Shown piece after piece: positions 14,819 to 23,539 of a DNA stretch of 26,282 bases. The translations under genes and the position numbers were made by a program. The notes below the pieces were generated by a model. The model ran no database searches. It was not told the origin of the DNA and worked only from the letters and a program-made list of their open reading frames with translations. The stretch lies in assembly GCA_964632995.1 (NCBI GenBank), contig CAZWDL010000105.1:1-26282 (forward strand). The letters are read 5' to 3'. Origin of the DNA: CAZWDL01 sp964632995. Its GTDB lineage: Bacteria; Bacteroidota; Bacteroidia; Chitinophagales; Saprospiraceae. How positions within the stretch are numbered: the stretch's first letter is position 1; each line of letters begins with the position of its first letter.

Positions 14819-15523
14819 ATGAGAAGAGTACTTGTAGTAGAAGACGATCCGAATATTATCGATCTGCTGGAAATCCACCTGAAAGACCTGGATTGCGAAC
14901 TGGAGCGGGCGCTTCGCGGCGATGACGGCCTGCGCGCCGGGCTGGCAGGCCGTTTTGATTTGATCGTGCTCGATCTGATGTTGCCCGGCATGGATGGCCT
15001 GGAAGTGTGCCGGCAGTTGAGGGGCAAAGAAGTACATACCCCCATTTTGATGCTCACCGCCAAGTCGGAAGAAATCGATAAAGTGCTCGGTCTGGAAATG
15101 GGCGCCGACGACTATCTGACCAAACCTTTCAGCGTGCGGGAGTTCATCGCACGGGTGAAGGCAATCTTTCGCCGGCAGGAGCAGTTACAGACCAATGAAG
15201 CACCTATCGAGGGAGCCAAGTTACTGGAGTTTAGTGAGCTGAGCATCGATCTGGACAAACGGAAGGTGATGCTCCGTGGACAACGTATAGAGCTCTCCCC
15301 TAAGGAATTCGACCTCCTCAGCCTGTTGGCCTCCAGCCCCGGCAAGAGTTATGACCGGGGAAGGATCCTCAATCCCGTATGGGGCTACGATTTTGACGGC
15401 TACGAACACACCGTCAATTCACACATCAACCGTCTGCGCGGAAAAATAGAACCCGACCTGCAGCATCCCAAATTCATCCTGACCACCTGGGGTATTGGAT
15501 ACCGCTTTAATGAAGAATTGTGA
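14819..15523 (+). CDS. OmpR/PhoB-family response regulator
   Basis: A 234-residue two-domain regulator. The receiver domain (1-120) has the acidic pocket Glu8-Asp9-Asp10, phospho-acceptor Asp52 (in IVLDLMLPG), switch Thr80 and Lys102 in LTKPFS. The C-terminal winged-helix domain (about 135-232) carries the typical LSPKEFDLLSLLASSPGK, the recognition-helix HTVNSHINRLRGKIE and the closing GIGYRF hairpin. It is a cytoplasmic DNA-binding protein activated by the adjacent kinase. ATG 14819 fits the family's first strand. The next gene starts 7 bp after its stop, so the two form an operon. The direct repeats upstream suit the DNA-binding mode of this family. Confidence 0.92.
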   Translation: MRRVLVVEDDPNIIDLLEIHLKDLDCELERALRGDDGLRAGLAGRFDLIVLDLMLPGMDGLEVCRQLRGKEVHTPILMLTAKSEEIDKVLGLEMGADDYLTKPFSVREFIARVKAIFRRQEQLQTNEAPIEGAKLLEFSELSIDLDKRKVMLRGQRIELSPKEFDLLSLLASSPGKSYDRGRILNPVWGYDFDGYEHTVNSHINRLRGKIEPDLQHPKFILTTWGIGYRFNEEL

Positions 15524-15530
15524 TTTTTCC

Positions 15531-16997
15531 ATGATAAAAAAACAACAAAACCAGCTTTACCTGAAAATATCGGCTACGCTGCTTTCCCTGCTGATCGTAT
15601 TGGGAGTTGTCTATATGCTCATTTCCAGTTTCGTGGCCCGGCAGTATTACCAGGAGGTTAACCAGAAGCTGTACGGGGGCATTGCGGACAGCACTGTACA
15701 ACAGGTTAAACCGCTGATCGACGGCGAAGTGGATACTACTGCCGTACAGGACATCATGCATTCGCTTATGGTCATTAACCCAAGCGTGGAGGTTTACCTG
15801 CTCGACACGCTGGGCAATATCATTACCTTTATGGCGCCCAACCACCGGGTGAAACTCGACCGGGTGGACCTCTCTCCCATCCGGAAGTTTATCGCTGACA
15901 GCAACCGGCCCTTTACCAAAGGCGACGATCCCCGCCATCCCGGGGAACAAAAAGTCTTCTCTGCCGCTCCTATCCTCAACGATAGCTTATTGGAGGGATA
16001 TCTCTACATTATCCTGGCCAGCGAAGAACAGCACGCTGTGGTACAAACCCTGCAGGGGAGTTACATGCTTCAACTCGGCTTCCAAACGTTTCTCCTCTCC
16101 CTCCTGGCGGCCCTGGTCATCGGCCTGATCGCTATCTGGTATCTGACGAAAAACCTGCGCAGCATTATTGCCACCGTGCAGCGTTTTAAGGAAGGAGATC
16201 TGCGAGCACGCATCGCCGAGGAAGACAAAGGCGATCTCGTCGTACTAGCCGATACGTTCAATGAAATGGCAGACCGCATCGTGGAAAACATAGACAACAT
16301 GAAGTCAGTGGAAAACCTGCGCCGGGAGCTCATCGCCAATGTCTCGCACGACCTGCGTACCCCTCTTTCCATCATGCAGGGATATGTCGAGACCCTGCTG
16401 ATCAAGGAAAAGGACCTCACCGCGGAGGACCGCCGCAAACACCTGCAAACGGTACTGGGCAGTTCCGAGAAGCTCTCCAACCTGATCCACCAGCTTTTTG
16501 AGTATTCCAAACTGGAAGCCAGACAGGTTGAGCCTCAAAAGGAGGCTTTCTTCATTTCCGAACTGGCCCATGATATTTTCCAGAAGTACCAGCTACTGGC
16601 CCGTGAGAAAAATATTGACCTGAGGCTGGAGATGCCCGACCATCTCCCCCTCGTATTTGCCGATGTGTCGCTCGTCGAGCGCGTGATCCAAAACCTCATG
16701 GACAATGCCCTGAAATTTACCCCCGTAAACGGCCGCGTAAGCCTGCTGCTCAGTGAAGGAGAAGGGGAAGTTGAAGTTAAAGTGTCGGATACCGGACCTG
16801 GTATCGCCGAAGAAGAGCAAACTTTTATTTTTGAACGGTATCATCAGGCAAAACGGGAAAGAAACCGCAAAGCCGGCGCCGGCCTAGGCCTGGCCATCGC
16901 CAAAAAAATCCTGGAACTGCACGACGCCAATATCCGCGTACAGAGTAACCTGAATGAAGGAACTACTTTTCTGTTTAACCTGCCGGCGAGGGGATAA
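15531..16997 (+). CDS. HAMP-domain sensor histidine kinase, PhoR/BaeS-like
   Basis: A 488-residue inner-membrane kinase from ATG 15531. ATG 15510 is also in frame but would overlap the regulator gene; the later start begins directly with a basic MIKKQQ and the first helix. Helix 1 is about 13-36, a periplasmic sensor domain spans 37-180, helix 2 is about 183-205 and HAMP follows to ~255. The dimerisation domain has the H-box NVSHDLRTPLS with phospho-acceptor His273. The ATPase domain has N-box NLMDNALKFTP, G1 DTGPGI, F-box IFERYHQ and G2 GAGLGLAI. It is the partner of the regulator just upstream. The signal is unknown; the Pho-box-like repeat suggests a phosphate-type system, but the periplasmic domain is larger than in classical PhoR. 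Confidence 0.92.
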   Translation: MIKKQQNQLYLKISATLLSLLIVLGVVYMLISSFVARQYYQEVNQKLYGGIADSTVQQVKPLIDGEVDTTAVQDIMHSLMVINPSVEVYLLDTLGNIITFMAPNHRVKLDRVDLSPIRKFIADSNRPFTKGDDPRHPGEQKVFSAAPILNDSLLEGYLYIILASEEQHAVVQTLQGSYMLQLGFQTFLLSLLAALVIGLIAIWYLTKNLRSIIATVQRFKEGDLRARIAEEDKGDLVVLADTFNEMADRIVENIDNMKSVENLRRELIANVSHDLRTPLSIMQGYVETLLIKEKDLTAEDRRKHLQTVLGSSEKLSNLIHQLFEYSKLEARQVEPQKEAFFISELAHDIFQKYQLLAREKNIDLRLEMPDHLPLVFADVSLVERVIQNLMDNALKFTPVNGRVSLLLSEGEGEVEVKVSDTGPGIAEEEQTFIFERYHQAKRERNRKAGAGLGLAIAKKILELHDANIRVQSNLNEGTTFLFNLPARG

Positions 16998-17077
16998 AGA
17001 GGAAAGGATTAAAAAATTGAATGGGAGAGCGAAACCTCCTATCTTTTTTTTATCCTGCCACCAATCCTCTTTCCTCT
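16997..17077. terminator. Inverted-repeat and T-run region between convergent genes
   Basis: AAGAGGAAAGGATT (16997-17010) pairs with AATCCTCTTTCCTCT (17063-17077) with a two-base bulge. Inside, a short GGAG/CTCC stem is followed by eight T residues (about 17044-17051), which would suit transcription end on the + strand after the kinase gene. The opposite gene ends at 17103, so the structure may serve both. The outer arms resemble the short-repeat pairs seen in other spacers. Confidence 0.5.
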
Positions 17078-17102
17078 ACCCATTTCCCGGTTTAGCCTTT
17101 GA

Positions 17103-18626
17103 TCAGGCTATGCCTCTATCCATATTAAAATCATCCAGCGTTTTGTCAAACATAGCCAGGCCTTCCGGGCCGGCGATATCCTCTACGGAAAAGGTTTCGT
17201 CTCTGCCCATCGAGTAAAGGATGTAATCAACGCGCTTGACGGGATAGACTAGCAGGAGATCGCAAAATAAATTGTAGGCTCCCTTAGTAATATCAATTCC
17301 ATTCAGTTTGCTCTGGCGTACATCGGTGAAGGCGCTGCAATCCTGCTCCTCACCCAGCGGATCGATATAGCTGCCGCCGGCAATGACCTGACAGCCTTCC
17401 GACCAGGTACCGCTGAAGCCACGGCCTTCGCCGGTCCAGTGAATGTTGATGGATTGATTCGGCGCTTTTTCTACTCCCGCTTCGATATCTTCCTCCGTCA
17501 GTTTTTTATCGCCCTGGTCACGGAAAACGAGGACGCCGCCGCTATAAGGCTCCAGACCCTGGTAGAGCTTTCTACCGCTTTCTTTATTGATATTGTGCCA
17601 GCCGAAGCGGAATTTGTGTTGCCCTTCCGTAAGGAAGGCTTTATTTTTCCGTTTGCCGATATCCTGGTTGGGATCGGTAGATCCCCAGAACTTGAAGACC
17701 ATGCCGTTGATGAGCAAAACAAACAAGTCATCATTTTTTCGCCGGTCCCCTTCCTCTTCTTCTTTCCGGCGAATGCCGATCAGGTGAATATCATCTTCGT
17801 TAAATGTCCAGTCCTGGACTTTAAAGGTATCTACAGCCTGATTGCTTTCCCGGAACCCATCGATTCGTTCGTGAACCTTATCCAAAATAGGATGTGGTTC
17901 CTGCTGGTAATGTTCTTTAGCCTTATTGAGCATGCCCATCCACTTTTTGTATTCCTCGCTCTGCTTGCCGCGCGGCCAGTTGCCGGCGGTTTTTCCGGCT
18001 TTTTGCCATTCCTGCATGATCTTCCAGGTGGCGTCATCGACATTGCCGTTCGGAATGATATTTTTATTTTCATAAACCCGCACGTACTCCTGAAACAGGC
18101 GCACGCCGGCCTGGGTAGCGTAGGCGAAGATACCGTCCATGTTACTGGTCGGATGCATGATGCCGGCCCTGACCAGAAATGCCTGCAGTGTTTTCACCGG
18201 ATTGCCTGCTACCGCTTTGATGTCCATCCACTCAAAGCGATCTCCGTGTCGCATTTTTTTGCCGGATTTTGCCGCATTCAGCACTTCCCCCGATCCAGCT
18301 TCTTTGATAAGGTCTTCGTGATAAAGGTTCAATATAGCCTTAATGTCGCTTTCCGCTACCTCCTCATCGTAGTTGCCCAGGGTAAGTGTCGTCTGCATTA
18401 GGATAGGCGTAATTTCCAGGGTGGCAGGCTGAGCGGGCTCCTGCACCTGAACCGGCGTATGCTCCGGGGCAGGCTCCGGCGGCGGCGTCTGTTCCGGTTG
18501 CACTACTGGTTTTGCCACATTGCTTTCAGGTTTGGTTACCACCGCAGGCCTGGGCTTAGGTGATGCTTTGGTTTTTACTCCTAATGCTTTGAGCAGCGAA
18601 AGGATGATGGTGAATAGCTTATTCAT
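17103..18626 (-). CDS. Exported L,D-transpeptidase-like (YkuD-type) protein with peptidoglycan-binding-like region
   Basis: A 507-residue protein. Residues 1-17 form a hydrophobic signal or anchor, followed by a Pro/Glu/Val-rich linker (23-67). A helical region at about 145-215 (MDGIFAYATQAGVRLFQEY, NGNVDDATWKIMQEW) resembles the peptidoglycan-binding type 1 fold. The C-terminal domain holds His396 and Ser409-Glu-Gly-Cys412; the distances His-13-Ser-3-Cys equal those of the YkuD motif (HG...S-x-G-C). The rest of this domain is divergent, and the usual Arg after Cys-Ile is replaced (Cys-Gln-Val). It would act on peptide cross-links of peptidoglycan in the periplasm; a carboxypeptidase or a toxin-like role is also possible. 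The start has no alternative nearby. It is followed on the same strand by nothing, being convergent with the kinase. Confidence 0.6.
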   Translation of the reverse strand: MNKLFTIILSLLKALGVKTKASPKPRPAVVTKPESNVAKPVVQPEQTPPPEPAPEHTPVQVQEPAQPATLEITPILMQTTLTLGNYDEEVAESDIKAILNLYHEDLIKEAGSGEVLNAAKSGKKMRHGDRFEWMDIKAVAGNPVKTLQAFLVRAGIMHPTSNMDGIFAYATQAGVRLFQEYVRVYENKNIIPNGNVDDATWKIMQEWQKAGKTAGNWPRGKQSEEYKKWMGMLNKAKEHYQQEPHPILDKVHERIDGFRESNQAVDTFKVQDWTFNEDDIHLIGIRRKEEEEGDRRKNDDLFVLLINGMVFKFWGSTDPNQDIGKRKNKAFLTEGQHKFRFGWHNINKESGRKLYQGLEPYSGGVLVFRDQGDKKLTEEDIEAGVEKAPNQSINIHWTGEGRGFSGTWSEGCQVIAGGSYIDPLGEEQDCSAFTDVRQSKLNGIDITKGAYNLFCDLLLVYPVKRVDYILYSMGRDETFSVEDIAGPEGLAMFDKTLDDFNMDRGIA

Positions 18627-18865
18627 AATAAAGGGTTTAGGGTTGGATTGAAATATTTTTTATCTCAAGGATAGGATAGCAGAGCATCGAGCTTTACGGC
18701 CTGTGCACCATTTTACCTTTCGAACCTACGGGAAATATGCAACGTATTTTAGAAAAACGGCAGCTTGGAAACCTTCGGAGAGGAGGATGCATAGTAGTTT
18801 GTTTTCATGGTTTTGGATGAAATCCATTAAAAATAAGAATTATTTCGATTGCACCAATACAAAAG
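18627..18865. other. AT-rich upstream region of the L,D-transpeptidase-like gene
   Basis: About 240 bp without a reading frame of interest. It must contain the - strand promoter for the gene ending at 17103, but I cannot place it confidently. No strong dyad or direct repeat stands out, apart from a GGGTTTAGGGTTGG word just before the start codon. Confidence 0.4.
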
Positions 18866-18900
18866 CAGGGTTACACTGACTTTAAGCCGGTGTAACCCTG
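18866..18900 (-). terminator. Strong hairpin terminator of the RhlE-like helicase gene
   Basis: Perfect 11-bp arms CAGGGTTACAC (18866-18876) and GTGTAACCCTG (18890-18900) around a 13-nt loop. Read on the - strand it follows the helicase stop codon by 28 bp and is followed by CTTTTGT, a modest T-run. This is the clearest factor-independent terminator in the window. Confidence 0.75.
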
Positions 18901-18928
18901 TCCTGTTTTGAGACTTTAAATTATAGCT

Positions 18929-20170
18929 CTATCGGCGACCGCGATAGCTGCTGCGCCGGTTGCTTCTTTTCCCATTACGGGAAGCCCCATTCCTTCCATT
19001 ATTATTTTTAGAAGGAGCCGGAGCCTTTAACTCGTCCGCCGAAGCCTGGTACGGATGCCCCTCGACTACCGGAATCGGCTGGCCGGTGAGCTTGCGAATA
19101 TCTTTCAGGTAAGCTTGTTCTTCACCATTGCAGAAAGACAGCGCGATGCCGCTGGCCCCTGCTCTGCCGGTGCGCCCGATGCGGTGCACATAGGTTTCCG
19201 CCACGTTGGGCAGATCGAAATTGATGACGTGGGACAGTTCGTCCACATCGATACCGCGGGCGGCGATATCGGTAGCGACGAGCACGCGGGTCTTTTTCTT
19301 CTTAAAGCTGCTCAGCGCCTTTTGCCGGGCATTCTGTGACTTGTTACCGTGAATGGCCTCGGCCTCAATACCGGCTCGGGTCAGTTGCTTGGCCACCCGG
19401 TTGGCGCCGTGTTTGGTGCGGGTAAAGACCAGGGCGCTGTCTATACCTTTCTCGCGAAGCAGGTGAATGAGCAAGGCTCGCTTGTTTGATTTCACCACGT
19501 GGTAAACGAATTGGTCCACCTTTTCTGCTGTCGTGCTGGCCGGGGTAACTTCCACCATTTTCGGATTGGTCAGAATGCTGTTAGCCAGATTCTGAATGGT
19601 ATCCGGCATAGTAGCGGAAAAAAACAATGTCTGCCTTTGATCGGGCAGTTGCCGGAGCAGGCGCCGGATATCGTGGATGAATCCCATATCCAGCATGCGA
19701 TCGGCTTCATCGAGAACGAAATGTTCGATATCGGCCAGCGAAATGTGACCTTGGTTCATAAGGTCGAGTAGCCGGCCCGGCGTCGCAACGAGAATATCGA
19801 TCCCGTTGCGCAGGGCTTTCACTTGCGGATTTTGAGAGACCCCACCGAAAATGACGGTGTGCCGCAGCCCGGTATAGCGACCGTAGGAGCCGAAGCTTTC
19901 TCCGATCTGGATAGCCAGCTCGCGGGTCGGCGTCACAACGAGTGCGCGGATAAGGCGCCGGTTCTGATGTTGTGCTTCGTGTAATTGTTGAAGAATAGGT
20001 ACGGCGAAAGCCGCTGTTTTGCCGGTGCCCGTCTGGGCGCAGGCTAATAAGTCGCGCCCCTTAAGGGCAAAAGGAATAGCCTGCTGCTGAATGGGCGTAG
20101 GGTTAACGTATCCCTCTGCCTTCAACGCACGGCGGATAGGCTCAATGAGCTTCAAATCTTGAAATGTCAT
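18929..20170 (-). CDS. rhlE: RhlE-type DEAD-box RNA helicase
   Basis: A 413-residue helicase with a full motif set: Q-motif NPTPIQQQAIP (23-33), Walker A AQTGTGKT (45-52), PTRELA (81-86), TPGR (130-133), DEAD (154-157), SATMP, VATDIAARGIDV and HRIGRTGRAG. The GTGKTAAF, GGVSQNPQ and RIGRTGRAG features are typical of the RhlE branch. The final ~35 residues are Asn/Arg/Ser-rich and basic, an RNA-contact tail. It unwinds RNA duplexes in ribosome maturation or RNA decay. The ATG at 20170 begins directly at the conserved MTFQDL start. Its upstream spacer (~330 bp) is shared with the divergent efflux operon. It differs clearly from the helicase at 9839, so the two are paralogues of different subgroups. 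Confidence 0.9.
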   Translation of the reverse strand: MTFQDLKLIEPIRRALKAEGYVNPTPIQQQAIPFALKGRDLLACAQTGTGKTAAFAVPILQQLHEAQHQNRRLIRALVVTPTRELAIQIGESFGSYGRYTGLRHTVIFGGVSQNPQVKALRNGIDILVATPGRLLDLMNQGHISLADIEHFVLDEADRMLDMGFIHDIRRLLRQLPDQRQTLFFSATMPDTIQNLANSILTNPKMVEVTPASTTAEKVDQFVYHVVKSNKRALLIHLLREKGIDSALVFTRTKHGANRVAKQLTRAGIEAEAIHGNKSQNARQKALSSFKKKKTRVLVATDIAARGIDVDELSHVINFDLPNVAETYVHRIGRTGRAGASGIALSFCNGEEQAYLKDIRKLTGQPIPVVEGHPYQASADELKAPAPSKNNNGRNGASRNGKRSNRRSSYRGRR

Positions 20171-20499
20171 GTACTGATTTTCTATACGGTAGGCTGGCTA
20201 GAAGATGGCGAGATTATAGAACAGCATCCGGATGATGATTGATTTATGTCTTGATTGTGATTCGGCCTCTGGAAAGCCGTCGCCATTAATCAGGTGCAAG
20301 ATAGGGAATATTTTAATTATCTAAACACGTACCTTAACCGAATGTCCTTTCATTAGGTTCCGGAATAACTCGCAGAATCGGACAGCCTGTCCGGTTTAGG
20401 ACACTTTTCTTATTGAGATTTCTCTGTTAAACTCTGGTTATCATAGCTTTATCGTTTGGTACGCGGCTTGAATAGGTTTTAGCAGAAAATGCTAAAAAA
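20171..20499. promoter_or_regulatory. Divergent promoter region with a 15-bp palindrome
   Basis: A 329-bp AT-leaning spacer separates the - strand helicase from the + strand efflux operon. It has no coding frame. A perfect 7+1+7 palindrome CGGACAGCCTGTCCG lies at 20379-20393, about 107 bp before the efflux reading frame, and is followed by the related word AGGACAC. This is a good candidate for a repressor or activator site of the efflux operon. The long distance to the helicase start leaves room for a long 5' leader on that side, which is common for DEAD-box genes. Confidence 0.5.
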
Positions 20500-22671
20500 A
20501 TGGACAGAGCCGTATCCTCCTCTACCCAACGCCGGGCGCTTTTCCGGCAAATTGCTATTGGACTGGCCTTCGCCGGCCTGATCGCGTTAGGCTTGCTGGC
20601 CTTACGCCGTTCACTGAGCGTCAGCCTGGAGCGGTCACGGCTTCGGACAGCCGTTGCCGAAAAAGGAACGGTCGAGAATACGCTGAGCGCGTCCGGCCTT
20701 ATTCTACCCGAATTTGAAGAAACCATTACCGCTCCCATTACGGCTGCCGTGAAAGAGGTCTTCGTCAGCGAGGGAGCCAAGGTGGAGGCCGGCCAGCCTT
20801 TGCTGGAACTTGACCGCGAAACCCTGGAGCAGGAACAACAACGGCTGAGTGACGAGCTGGCGCTGCGTCGCAACACTATTGAAAAACTGCGTCTGGAATT
20901 GCAAAAAAACCTGTTTGATCTGGAGATCAGCGACAGCATTAAGGCCCTGAATATCAACAGACTGGAAGCCGAACTCGACAATACCCGGCGCTTACTGCAG
21001 GTAGGCGGCGCCACTCAGGAGCAGGTCGACCAGGCAACACTGGAGCTACGGATCGCCAGGCTGGAAAAGAAAAAGCTGGAGAACGACCTGCACACCAAAA
21101 GGCAATCCATGCAAACCGATCTGCGCGAAAGCGAACTGGAGGCCCAGATCAAGGCCAGGACCCTGCGGGAAACCGAACAGCTGATCATACAAACAGTGGT
21201 CACCGCCCGTCGCGCAGGTGTCATCACCTGGATCAAGCAGTCGGTGGGCTCGAGCATCCGCGAAGGAGAACAGCTGGTCAAAATCGCTAACCTGAACAGC
21301 TTCCGCCTGGAAGGTACAGTAGCCGACCTCTACGCCGAACGGGTGCAGACCGGCATGCCCGTACTGACGCGCATCAACGATACCCTGCTGACCGGCGTGA
21401 TAACCGACCTGCGCCCGCAGCTACTGCTGCAGGGCAACCTGCCCGACTTCCAGCGTTCTTACAGCGAAGTCATTCAACCCGATGGAACGGTAGACTTCCA
21501 ACCCATAAAAATTAACAACTCAGGTCTGAGCCTGAACTTGCAGCAGCACATTGCCGCAACCGGCGGAACGGTTTTCGCCAACACGCTGATCCAACGCTTC
21601 GACGATTTCGACCGCGAACGCACCATATACAACGGGCGTCCTTTTTCCATCGGTATCGAACAACCCCTTTTCGGGTTTAACCAGCTGCGCTGGGATAAGA
21701 AAATCGAACCGCTGCGCTACCAGGAAAGCCAGCAGCAGTACCTGCTTGACTGCGAACTTATCGCTGTCGACGCTACTGAGTTATACTTCGATGTACTGCT
21801 GGCTCAGGTGAACCTCGAGATGGCCCGCGTCAATCTGGCTAACAACGATACCCTTTACGCCATCGCTCAGGAGCGGGCGGCGCTGGGCAGGCTGTCGCAA
21901 AATGACTTGTTGCAGTTACAGCTCGGCGTGCTCAACGCCCGCAAGGACGAAGCCACAGCGCGGCAGGACCTGGGCGGCGCCCAGCAGCGCCTGCAGGCCT
22001 TCACCGGGATTAGCCTCGATGAAAATACCGGGCTGACCTTGCCGCTGGATATCCCCGCCGTTCCGGTCGACGAGGCCACCGCTCTGGAACAGGCACGGCT
22101 GAACCGTCCGGAAGTGACCGGCTTCCGCCGTCGACAGCTGGAAGCTGATCAAACCATGGCCCGCGCCCGTGGCGAAACCGGCATCGAAGCGACGCTGCAG
22201 GCCAATTTCGGTTTGAGCAACCGCGCCTCGAACCTCGGCGATATCTACACTCGTCCCTAGGACCAGCAGATCGTCAGCCTGCAGTTCGCTATTCCCATCC
22301 TCGATTGGGGGCGCGCCTCTTCACGGCGCGAAACGGCCAAAGCCAACCGCGAACTGGTCAATGCCACCGTCGAGCAGGACCGCATCAACTTCGAACAGGA
22401 AATTCGAACCCAGGTCACGCTCTACAATATGCTGCGTGAACAGCTCGCCCTGGTCCGCGAGGCCGATCAGATCGCTCAGGAGCGATACCAGATCGCCAAG
22501 GACCGCTTCGTGCTCGGAGACCTCAGCATCACCGACCTCAACCTGGCCATCCAGGAAAAGGACCGCGCCAAACGCGATTATGTTACTGCCCTGCGTTTAT
22601 TCTGGGATGCGCACTACACGCTGCGAACCCTGACCCTCTACGATTTCGAAAAGCATCAGAAGATTTTTTAA
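20500..22671 (+). pseudogene. HlyD-type adaptor fused to truncated TolC-type outer-membrane protein, with in-frame TAG
   Basis: Residues 1-303 are a membrane fusion protein: one inner-membrane helix (about 17-39), a lipoyl-like half (TAPITAAVKEVFVSEGAKVEAG), a long coiled-coil hairpin (~105-230), the second lipoyl half and the start of the beta-barrel, ending at ITDLRP. From there, with no gap, the sequence is a TolC-family efflux protein (QLLLQGNLPDF, GIEQPLFGFNQLRWDKK, LYFDVLLAQVNLEMARVNLANNDTLY) lacking its signal peptide and first ~60 residues. A TAG at 22258-22260 (codon 587) stops it; TolC sequence resumes in the same frame (QQIVSLQFAIPILDWGRAS) and ends with TAA at 22669-22671. Normally these are two separate genes. 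The product can hardly work as adaptor or channel. It leads the ABC genes that follow. Confidence 0.8.
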
Positions 22672-22692
22672 AATAGATAAAAACACACCAGT

Positions 22693-23415
22693 ATGAATAC
22701 GCAACAAGCTTCCTCTAACGCCTCCACAGCTACCCTCACTGCCGATCCTATGGTGAGCCTGCAGCAGGTGGAAAAAGTCTACCGCACCAAAACGGTGGAA
22801 ACCGTCGCGCTGAACAACATCAACCTCGAGGTAAAGCGCGGAGAGTTCCTCTCCATCATGGGCCCCTCGGGTTGCGGAAAGAGTACGCTGCTCAATATCA
22901 TGGGACTGCTGGATGAACCTTCTGACGGTAAAGTAACAATTGACAGCACCGATATCGAAGCATTCAGCGACCGCCGGCTGGCCCAGTTGCGCAACGAAAA
23001 GATCGGATTCATCTTCCAGAGCTTCCACCTCATCAATGACCTGTCGGTGATCGATAATGTGGAACTGCCCCTGCTCTATCGCAATATCTCAGCCCGCCAA
23101 CGCCGCCAGCTGGCCGAAGAAGCGCTGCACAGCGTAGGCCTCAGCAACCGCATGCGCCACTTTCCCAGCCAGCTCTCGGGCGGCCAGCGTCAGCGCGTGG
23201 CCATCGCTCGTGCCGTCGTAGGTCGTCCCCAGCTGCTGCTGGCGGATGAACCTACCGGAAATCTCGACTCCGTCATGGGTAATGAAGTTATGGATATCCT
23301 TCTTCGATTGAATCAGGAAGGAGGAACTACCGTCGTCATGGTCACCCACGATGAGAGAATGGCCAAGCGGACCAACCGCCTGATGCGTCTGTTCGACGGC
23401 AGCCAGGTGGTATAA
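22693..23415 (+). CDS. MacB/LolD-type ABC transporter ATP-binding protein
   Basis: A 240-residue cytoplasmic ATPase with Walker A GPSGCGKST (57-65), Q-loop Gln109 in FQSF, signature LSGGQRQR (161-168), Walker B LLLADEP with catalytic Glu186, and switch His219 in VTHDE. The GLLDEPSDG and LSVIDNVELPLLYR segments are typical of the MacB/LolD group that drives mechanotransmission transporters rather than classical import. The gene is complete, with an N-terminal extension of ~20 polar residues. It starts 21 bp after the end of the broken adaptor/TolC frame and precedes two FtsX-type permeases, so it is the motor of a tripartite efflux system. All key residues are intact, in contrast to its neighbours. 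Confidence 0.92.
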   Translation: MNTQQASSNASTATLTADPMVSLQQVEKVYRTKTVETVALNNINLEVKRGEFLSIMGPSGCGKSTLLNIMGLLDEPSDGKVTIDSTDIEAFSDRRLAQLRNEKIGFIFQSFHLINDLSVIDNVELPLLYRNISARQRRQLAEEALHSVGLSNRMRHFPSQLSGGQRQRVAIARAVVGRPQLLLADEPTGNLDSVMGNEVMDILLRLNQEGGTTVVMVTHDERMAKRTNRLMRLFDGSQVV

Positions 23416-23539
23416 AATACGAAATATGAAAGCTGAAATATGAAAAAGGAAATACGCCAATGGGGCGAAACCTTCCTTTGGATAAGACCGACCCGGCTTC
23501 ATAGGACAGTAGAATAGAGAACTCGAAAAATTTAAAACC

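Noticed and set aside
17439..18401. Long + strand open frame of 320 codons
   Set aside because: It lies wholly antisense to the L,D-transpeptidase-like gene, has low-complexity Phe/Ile-rich content and no family resemblance; it is a shadow of the real gene.
22429..22671. Separate small gene after the TAG
   Set aside because: Its sequence is the C-terminal coiled-coil of a TolC protein in the same frame as the upstream part, so it is the tail of one interrupted gene.
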